DNA of 51,463 nucleotides, taken from NCBI GenBank assembly GCA_023484515.1, contig JAMDAY010000029.1, positions 1 through 51,463 of the forward strand, in the 5' to 3' direction. Source of the DNA: Patescibacteria group bacterium. GTDB lineage: Bacteria > Patescibacteriota > Doudnabacteria > UBA920. Shown piece by piece: positions 42,001-47,151 of the stretch (within the stretch, counting starts at the first letter, position 1; each line of letters begins with the position of its first letter). The notes beneath the pieces are model-generated. The model was not told the origin of the DNA, made no database searches, and was given only the letters and a program-made list of their open reading frames with translations. The position numbers and the translations under genes are program-made.

Positions 42001-42012
42001 GGGCATTAACAT
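36097..42012 (-). CDS. giant LysM-anchored surface protein with Ig-like repeats (1971 aa)
   Basis: Start set at ATG 42012 (MLMPKQKF) or 42006, because the dehydrogenase stop at 42014 lies two bases upstream, giving coupled translation; the track start at 42048 overlaps that gene. A Lys-rich N-terminus is followed by a weak hydrophobic stretch ([17 protein letters not shown]); no clear signal peptide. The body has an Ig/He_PIG domain ([32 protein letters not shown]), three BACON-like domains ([20 protein letters not shown]...), and at least eight He_PIG units ([35 protein letters not shown]). A coiled coil ([21 protein letters not shown]) precedes two C-terminal LysM domains ([23 protein letters not shown] and a near copy). 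LysM binds peptidoglycan glycans, so it is probably wall-attached; partners unknown. Confidence 0.83.
   Translation of the reverse strand: [1971 protein letters not shown]
37745..38470 (-). repeat. tandem 273-bp repeats inside the LysM protein gene
   Basis: About 2.7 copies of a 273-bp (91-codon) unit, essentially identical at the DNA level (anchors at 37918, 38191 and 38464). It encodes [19 protein letters not shown]... units. Prone to copy-number change. Confidence 0.8.
40499..41403 (-). repeat. 302-bp exact repeat pair flanking a diverged middle copy
   Basis: 40499-40800 and 41102-41403 appear identical (offset 603 bases) and encode two copies of the [16 protein letters not shown]... domain. 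The domain between them (40801-41101) is the same family but diverged. This A-B-A pattern with exact A copies points to gene conversion. Confidence 0.75.
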
Positions 42013-42013
42013 T

Positions 42014-43027
42014 TTATTTAACCAAATTTTGCGGTTTGCCTTGGGCAAATAATTTGATATTTTCTACCGTGGTATCTAAAATCCGCCTGACCGCCTCCAA
42101 AGTATTGAACGCGTTATGCGGAGTAATTACAACGTTGTCCATATGCATCAGTTCATGGTCGGCCAAAGCGGTCTTAAGCTGCTGTTCGTTGGGATGGCTG
42201 TTGGCGAGGATTTCCGCTTCTTCCTTGACAAACCCTTCTTCCTCCAAAACATCAATCGCTGCGCCGGCCAATATGCCTTGGCGCAAGGCCGATACCAACC
42301 CTTGGGTTTCTACTAGCCCGCCGCGCGCCGTATTGACCAGCACCGCTCCTTTTTTGCATAACGTTAAATTTTCCTTATTTAACAGGTGATGGGTGGCCGG
42401 CATGTAAGGCACGTGAAGCGTTATTACGTCGGAAATTTTTAACAAATCTTCCAAGGATAAATATTTAAAACCGTATTCTGCGGCCAATTTTTGGTTTGGG
42501 TAAGGATCGTAGGCGGCCACCTCCATGCCGAACCCACGCGCAATCTTCACCACATAAGCGCCAATATGCCCGGTACCGACAACGCCCATAATTTTTCCTT
42601 TCAAGTCAAACCCCTGCAAACCTTCCACGGAAAAAAGCGCCTCTTCCCTGACGCGCTTAATTGCCGGGTAAAGTTTCCGGCTTAAAGACAACAAGAGTGC
42701 AAACGTAAATTCCGCCACCGTGTTTTCCCCGTAGGTTGGCACGTTGCTGACAAGGATAGATTTTTCTTCACAGTATTTTAAGTCTATATGGTCAAAACCG
42801 GTGCTGCGGGTGGCGATAAATTTTAAATTTGGAAGGCCGCCTATCGCCAGCTTGTCAGCCGGGAAATCCACAAATATTGAAATAATTTCCGTATTGGGAT
42901 TTACGGACGACATTTCGCCATTGCCATAAAAAGCCAAACTAAAACCTTCAAGCTGGCGCTTGACATAGTCCTCTTCCCATTTTTTTAAGCCAAAAAAGGC
43001 CGTATGCATAAGTTTTTTTGTTTCCAA
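42014..43027 (-). CDS. D-2-hydroxyacid dehydrogenase (D-lactate dehydrogenase-like)
   Basis: A 337-aa NAD-dependent D-isomer-specific 2-hydroxyacid dehydrogenase, cytosolic. Substrate-domain ATRSTGFDHIDLKYC (about 92-106), the Rossmann motif GVVGTGHIGAYVVKIARGFGMEVAAYDP (about 146-173), catalytic Arg in NTARGGLV, Glu in EEEGFV-EEAE and His in TPHNAFNT are in order and intact. The N-terminus (TAFFGLKKWEEDYVKRQL) is most like D-lactate dehydrogenases, which would reoxidise NADH in fermentation; glyoxylate or hydroxypyruvate reduction is an alternative given the glycerate kinase nearby. TTG start at 43027 is used by the track; ATG 43009 (MHTAFFG) is equally plausible. A clear promoter is upstream, and the LysM giant follows with coupled translation. 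Confidence 0.9.
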   Translation of the reverse strand: METKKLMHTAFFGLKKWEEDYVKRQLEGFSLAFYGNGEMSSVNPNTEIISIFVDFPADKLAIGGLPNLKFIATRSTGFDHIDLKYCEEKSILVSNVPTYGENTVAEFTFALLLSLSRKLYPAIKRVREEALFSVEGLQGFDLKGKIMGVVGTGHIGAYVVKIARGFGMEVAAYDPYPNQKLAAEYGFKYLSLEDLLKISDVITLHVPYMPATHHLLNKENLTLCKKGAVLVNTARGGLVETQGLVSALRQGILAGAAIDVLEEEGFVKEEAEILANSHPNEQQLKTALADHELMHMDNVVITPHNAFNTLEAVRRILDTTVENIKLFAQGKPQNLVK

Positions 43028-43047
43028 AGCTAACTTTTGATAAATAA

Positions 43048-43076
43048 ATTATAGCACAACCTTCCCTGGTTGGCAA
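43048..43076 (-). promoter_or_regulatory. sigma-70 promoter of the dehydrogenase-LysM protein operon
   Basis: TTGCCA, 17 bases ending in TGC, TATAAT on the minus strand; leader about 14-30 bases. Element E2 lies 30 bases further upstream. Confidence 0.75.
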
Positions 43077-43105
43077 AATTCTGGATATTTATGGACATTT
43101 CAAAA

Positions 43106-43274
43106 GTCTGTTGCCGAATGCCATTTTGGCTGCAATTTCAGTATTTCGGCATCTTGGCCAAAATAATTTTTTCCGCTTACCTCGGATCCAGTCCGAGGTA
43201 AACATTAAAATTTATTTATACCAATCCGCTTGGAATTCCGAAATTTCGCCTTAAAAGCGCATTCGGCAACAGAC
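43106..43274 (-). repeat. dispersed structured element, copy E2
   Basis: Perfect 15-bp outer arms GTCTGTTGCCGAATG / CATTCGGCAACAGAC enclose a core homologous to the reverse complement of E1 (7574-7738): shared blocks include GAAATTGCAGCCAAAATG, AAGATGCCGAAAT, TAAATAAATTTT, TTGCTTTTAA-like starts and TAAGCGGAAAAA. E2 has an extra hairpin, CCTCGGA-TCCAG-TCCGAGG, where E1 has ACTGAAGT. Non-coding. Confidence 0.7.
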
Positions 43275-43292
43275 CCATTCCGGATAACAGAG

Positions 43293-43324
43293 GCAGGCCT
43301 CCCGCTAATTAGCGGGAGGCCTGC
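43293..43324 (-). terminator. perfect 14-bp hairpin after the 765-aa gene
   Basis: GCAGGCCTCCCGCT-AATT-AGCGGGAGGCCTGC. It is 43 bases past the stop codon, between the 765-aa gene and element E2. No U-tract. Confidence 0.65.
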
Positions 43325-43366
43325 AAAGTGACAAATTACTATGCATGACAATTTTTAACCAGCTTT

Positions 43367-45664
43367 CTATCGCGGCCGGAAGTGGATAATCGCGGTATCC
43401 TGCACGATTTTGCCGGTAGCAGGCTGGGTTACTTTAAAAGTAATGGTATATTTTAAGCTGGCTTTGTAGGTCTGGCATAAAGGGAAAGTATCTTCCTTGG
43501 ACGAGAAGCCCAATCCAAACGGCCAATTTTCAACCGACTCTTCCCACCCGGGGGTTACACGTTCCCCGTTTAAGCTTGCTCCATAAGGGATAAATACGTC
43601 ATTTAGCGTCCCAACCAGGAAATAAGTTCCCCTGACTATTGCCGAATAAGGATATTCCTGATTAACCGTGCCGCCGTTTTCGTTTTCCAGCTTGACAGAT
43701 GAGGTAAAAATATCAGCGTTAGCGGAAGACCACTTTACGTCAACCTTGTCGCACCATTTGACCGTGGCTTCCTTTAGTCCGTTAACCGTAATGGAAGCGG
43801 CCGGATCTCCCTGCGGCAGCTTGAATTCGTATTCCAGCCACTGCTGGTCGGAAATATAATTGCCTTTGCCATGAAAGCCGCTAAACATTCCCGCCGTCAA
43901 GTAAGAATTGCCGTCCGAACTAACCAAAAGCATGTCCCGCTCGTTATCCGAAGACCCATTTTTCATTAGCCGAATCTTGGACACGGTCTTTACTGACCCT
44001 AAATCAAACTTAATGCTAGCGGCGCGGAAATTGCTTCCTTGGATGCCTTTGCAATAAATAAAGCCGTCGGGACGCTGCACGCTATTGGAGCAGGTTTCGC
44101 CAGCATTCCAATCCGTAAAAATATTTCCGTCCAAAACATTGGAAGCCGGATGCCCGGGATAAGCCGTCTCCGAACTGGCAGTGATGGTATTGGAAGGAAT
44201 CTTATTGCCTTGCGCGTCGTAAAATTCTGCCTCACGCCAAGAAACCCATCCTTCCTGCAAACTGTCAACTCTTAAATAGCGGAAAGTGGCGTTGGCCGGA
44301 AGCTGGACTGCGGGAACGGAATAAGCTTTAATGGTGTAATCGTTATAATTACTTCCCCAGGAATTATTGATGTAAGACCACAGGCGGATGTGCAAAATAC
44401 GGCCGTCGGTTGGAAGGCTGGTTACGGTTTTGGAAATGCCGGTGAGTTCGCCGGTAAAAATATCCGTTTGACCTTGTCCGCTGCCAATTTCCAGGCGGTA
44501 TTTGGCAACTCCCGTGCCAGCGGACCAGGCAAAAACGGCAGACGGGCCTGTCAAAGTAGAACCCGCGGCCGGAGAAGATAAGGTTGCTTTTACCGAAGCC
44601 GGAGTATTGTTTGCGGCTAAATCAGCCTGGCAAGCCGCTTGGGTAGAAAATGTTTTTAAGCCCTGGTACATATAAGTCCCACAAAACTGCTTTTGCGAAC
44701 AGGAAGAATGGCTGGAGTCATACCACCACAAAGTTTGGCACGAAGAAGCGCCCGAACAGTCTAAAACCATTCCGCAATTGGTTGATGGATTATAGTTAGG
44801 GCCTTGCTTGTAGCTGCAGCCCTGGGGCGGGGCTGCATAATCGCAAATAAAACCTCCCCCGTTCTCCGCCTGTAAAGTGACAAAATATTTCCTGAGCAGC
44901 AGTGTCCCTTTGCCGTTCGGAGAAGAATAATACTCCACGCGGTAACTGGTGTTGGGCTTTAAGGTTGCGGCCTTGCCGCTTTGGCTGTCAGCCGTAGCCA
45001 CTGCCAAAGGTTTGGAAAAAAGATTGTTTTTCTCCATAACGTAAATAGATCCTTGCCTGCCGTTATAGCGCTGCCAGTCAAACTGGTAGGACCATTGTCC
45101 GTTATCAAAGGATACGGGAGTGGCGGTGACTCTTAAGGCTGTGTTGCTGGAGGAAGTCACAATTACGGAAGCATAGGTTTGGGAATCGGAAGAACCTCCC
45201 CCGTTCTCCGCCTGTAAAGTGACAAAATATTTCCTGAGCAGCAGTGTCCCTTTGCCGTTCGGAGAAGAATAATACTCCACGCGGTAACTGGTGTTGGGCT
45301 TTAAGGTTGCGGCCTTGCCGCTTTGGCTGTCAGCCGTAGCCACTGCCAAAGGTTTGGAAAAAAGATTGTTTTTCTCCATAACGTAAATAGATCCTTGCCT
45401 GCCGTTATAGCGCTGCCAGTCAAACTGGTAGGACCATTGTCCGTTATCAAAGGATACGGGAGTGGCGGTGACTCTTAAGGCTGTGTTGCTGGAGGAAGTC
45501 ACAATTACGGAAGCATAGGTTTGGGTCCCCAAAACCAGGCCGGAGCGGAGATCTTCCACGGTCAAAGCCCGGGCCGGCAAAACCCAAGAAAATAACATAG
45601 TTAAAATAAAAACAGCCGGAAGCTGCCATGTCATTGCCTTTCTAAACCAAGAGGGATTTTGCAT
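43367..45664 (-). CDS. secreted Cys-rich surface protein with duplicated beta-domain and discoidin-like domain (765 aa)
   Basis: Signal peptide MQNPSWFRKAMTWQLPAVFILTMLFSWVLPARA. Two identical beta-domains of 110 residues (TYASVIVTSSSNTALRVTATPVSFDNGQWSYQFDWQRYNG...) joined by short linkers. A Cys-rich region of about 70 residues (CDYAAPPQGCSYKQGPNYNPSTNCGMVLDCSGASSCQ...) likely has four or five disulfides. Then a SPAAGSTLTGPSAVFAWSAGTGVAKYRLEIGS domain, and an F5/8-type C (discoidin)-like domain (LRVDSLQEGWVSWREAEFYDAQGNKIP...SNVLDGNIFTDWNAG) that typically binds carbohydrate. The C-terminal ~170 residues are unassigned. Probably an adhesin or glycan-binding protein. It has its own promoter. 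Confidence 0.82.
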   Translation of the reverse strand: MQNPSWFRKAMTWQLPAVFILTMLFSWVLPARALTVEDLRSGLVLGTQTYASVIVTSSSNTALRVTATPVSFDNGQWSYQFDWQRYNGRQGSIYVMEKNNLFSKPLAVATADSQSGKAATLKPNTSYRVEYYSSPNGKGTLLLRKYFVTLQAENGGGSSDSQTYASVIVTSSSNTALRVTATPVSFDNGQWSYQFDWQRYNGRQGSIYVMEKNNLFSKPLAVATADSQSGKAATLKPNTSYRVEYYSSPNGKGTLLLRKYFVTLQAENGGGFICDYAAPPQGCSYKQGPNYNPSTNCGMVLDCSGASSCQTLWWYDSSHSSCSQKQFCGTYMYQGLKTFSTQAACQADLAANNTPASVKATLSSPAAGSTLTGPSAVFAWSAGTGVAKYRLEIGSGQGQTDIFTGELTGISKTVTSLPTDGRILHIRLWSYINNSWGSNYNDYTIKAYSVPAVQLPANATFRYLRVDSLQEGWVSWREAEFYDAQGNKIPSNTITASSETAYPGHPASNVLDGNIFTDWNAGETCSNSVQRPDGFIYCKGIQGSNFRAASIKFDLGSVKTVSKIRLMKNGSSDNERDMLLVSSDGNSYLTAGMFSGFHGKGNYISDQQWLEYEFKLPQGDPAASITVNGLKEATVKWCDKVDVKWSSANADIFTSSVKLENENGGTVNQEYPYSAIVRGTYFLVGTLNDVFIPYGASLNGERVTPGWEESVENWPFGLGFSSKEDTFPLCQTYKASLKYTITFKVTQPATGKIVQDTAIIHFRPR
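44851..45525 (-). repeat. 333-bp exact duplication inside the 765-aa gene
   Basis: 44851-45183 and 45193-45525 appear identical (offset 342 bases = 114 codons), encoding the two beta-domains. Only a 9-base linker separates the copies. Confidence 0.82.
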
Positions 45665-45707
45665 ATTGTTTTATTTTTTATTTCTTCTTAAGCTTGTTTA
45701 CATTCTA

Positions 45708-45736
45708 ATTATAGCAAATATTCGAAAATTTTTCAA
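45708..45736 (-). promoter_or_regulatory. sigma-70 promoter of the 765-aa surface gene
   Basis: TTGAAA, 17 bases ending in TGC, TATAAT on the minus strand, three bases after the glycerate kinase stop. Leader about 40 bases. Confidence 0.75.
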
Positions 45737-45739
45737 GTT

Positions 45740-47059
45740 CTAATTGCTTTTTAAACAAACAAAAAAATCCGCCACGTTGGATCCGGTCGGACCAGTGAAG
45801 ACGAAGCTGCCAATTAACTGGAAAAATTCAAAACTGTCGTTGTCGTCCAAAAAACCGGCCGCGTTCAACTTTAAAACCTCGGCCTGCCTTAAGGACAAGC
45901 GGTCAACAATTGCGCCGGCCACCTCGGTATTGTCATGGCCGTCGGAAGCCAGGCAGGCAAATACCTGATTTTCTCCTATTACCGGCAAAGCAGCCAAGGC
46001 CATTTCCTGGTTGCGGCCGCCGCAGCCGGACCCGGTAATTTTTACCGTGCTCTCCCCCGCCCCTAAAAGGCATTCTAATTTTATATTTTGCTTCACGACT
46101 GAAGGTCCAAGCTCCCTGGCTAAGCCCTGGAAGGCGGGAGAAAATATCCTTGCCTTAAAACCCAAGTCTTCCGCTTTCTCCCGCATCGCTTCCAGCGCCG
46201 CTTCTGCGGATACCAGCAAAAAATTATGGACTCTGGCAAAATACTTTTCTTCTTTTGGGGTTTCCGCCAAAGGGCAGGAAGGCAGGCCGGCCGATTCCAA
46301 CACTTCATACTTGCGCAATATTTCTCCGGCTTCCCTTGCGGTAGTCCCGTCTTTTACCGTAGGCCCCGAAGCAACCGCGCTCAAATCATTTCCGGGGACA
46401 TCGCTAAAAATTAATCCGATTACGGTTGCCGGATAAAGCAGTTTGGCCAGCCTCCCCCCTTTTACGAGGCTGGTATGCTTGCGGACCGTGTTCAATTCCT
46501 GGATAGCCGCGCCCTTTAAAGTTAAAGACTTAAATATCTCCGCTTCTTGCGTCGCGGATATTTCAAAGGGCAAGCAGAATAACGCACTGCCTCCGCCGGA
46601 CACCGCGCAAATGACCAAATCCCGTCTCCCCGGTTCTTCCACAAGTCCGGCCATTTCTTTGGTATGACATATATTGATTTCGGAAACGAAAGGATGCGTA
46701 CCTTTCAAGCCAATTATTTTTCCAATTTTTTTTCTGGTATTTTTTGCCTCCTCCAAATTTTCGGCAACATCCAGGGCATAACCGCCCGTTAATTTATCTC
46801 CTATAACATCGCCAATGGCGGCGGCTGTTTCCCAAGCCGCCTTGCCGAAACCCAGAAAAAAAATCCGGTCAAAATCTTTCAGGTTGAACTTTTGTCCGTT
46901 GACGGCGAAGGTATTTTTTTTACGGTTAAATTTAATTGAAGCGTCTACGGCCTTGGTTGTATTAATCGCCTCGTATCCCGCCTCCGCAATTAACAGCGCC
47001 TGTTTGCGCAACGGCGAAATGGCGAGCTGTTGAAAATTTTTTATTATATATGCCGCCAT
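45740..47059 (-). CDS. glycerate 2-kinase (MOFRL/DUF4147 family)
   Basis: A 439-aa cytosolic kinase that phosphorylates D-glycerate to 2-phosphoglycerate with ATP (GckA-type; unrelated to GlxK). Family marks in order: FDRIFFLGFGKAAWETAAAIGD (about 65), KGTHPFVSEIN, VICAVSGGGSALFCLP (about 150), TVRKHTSLVKGGRLA (about 190), SDVPGNDLSAVASGPTVKDGTT (about 220-240) and the C-terminal MOFRL-domain region SGCGGRNQEMALAALP and ASDGHDNTEVAGAIVD. Length is normal. A ribosome site AAGGA is about 12 bases before the ATG. Together with the dehydrogenase downstream it could feed hydroxypyruvate or glycerate into glycolysis, but a surface gene separates them. Confidence 0.88.
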   Translation of the reverse strand: MAAYIIKNFQQLAISPLRKQALLIAEAGYEAINTTKAVDASIKFNRKKNTFAVNGQKFNLKDFDRIFFLGFGKAAWETAAAIGDVIGDKLTGGYALDVAENLEEAKNTRKKIGKIIGLKGTHPFVSEINICHTKEMAGLVEEPGRRDLVICAVSGGGSALFCLPFEISATQEAEIFKSLTLKGAAIQELNTVRKHTSLVKGGRLAKLLYPATVIGLIFSDVPGNDLSAVASGPTVKDGTTAREAGEILRKYEVLESAGLPSCPLAETPKEEKYFARVHNFLLVSAEAALEAMREKAEDLGFKARIFSPAFQGLARELGPSVVKQNIKLECLLGAGESTVKITGSGCGGRNQEMALAALPVIGENQVFACLASDGHDNTEVAGAIVDRLSLRQAEVLKLNAAGFLDDNDSFEFFQLIGSFVFTGPTGSNVADFFVCLKSN

Positions 47060-47104
47060 ACCATTTTTATTCCTTAAATCTAATTTAATGCTTTAAACTA
47101 ACTT

Positions 47105-47138
47105 ACTGCAATTATTCACGTCCGTGAATAATTGCAGT
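47105..47138 (-). terminator. perfect 16-bp hairpin after the ATP-grasp gene
   Basis: ACTGCAATTATTCACG / CGTGAATAATTGCAGT with a 2-base spacer, 13 bases beyond the ATP-grasp stop and before the glycerate kinase start. No U-tract. Confidence 0.6.
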
Positions 47139-47151
47139 AGGGTATTTATTT

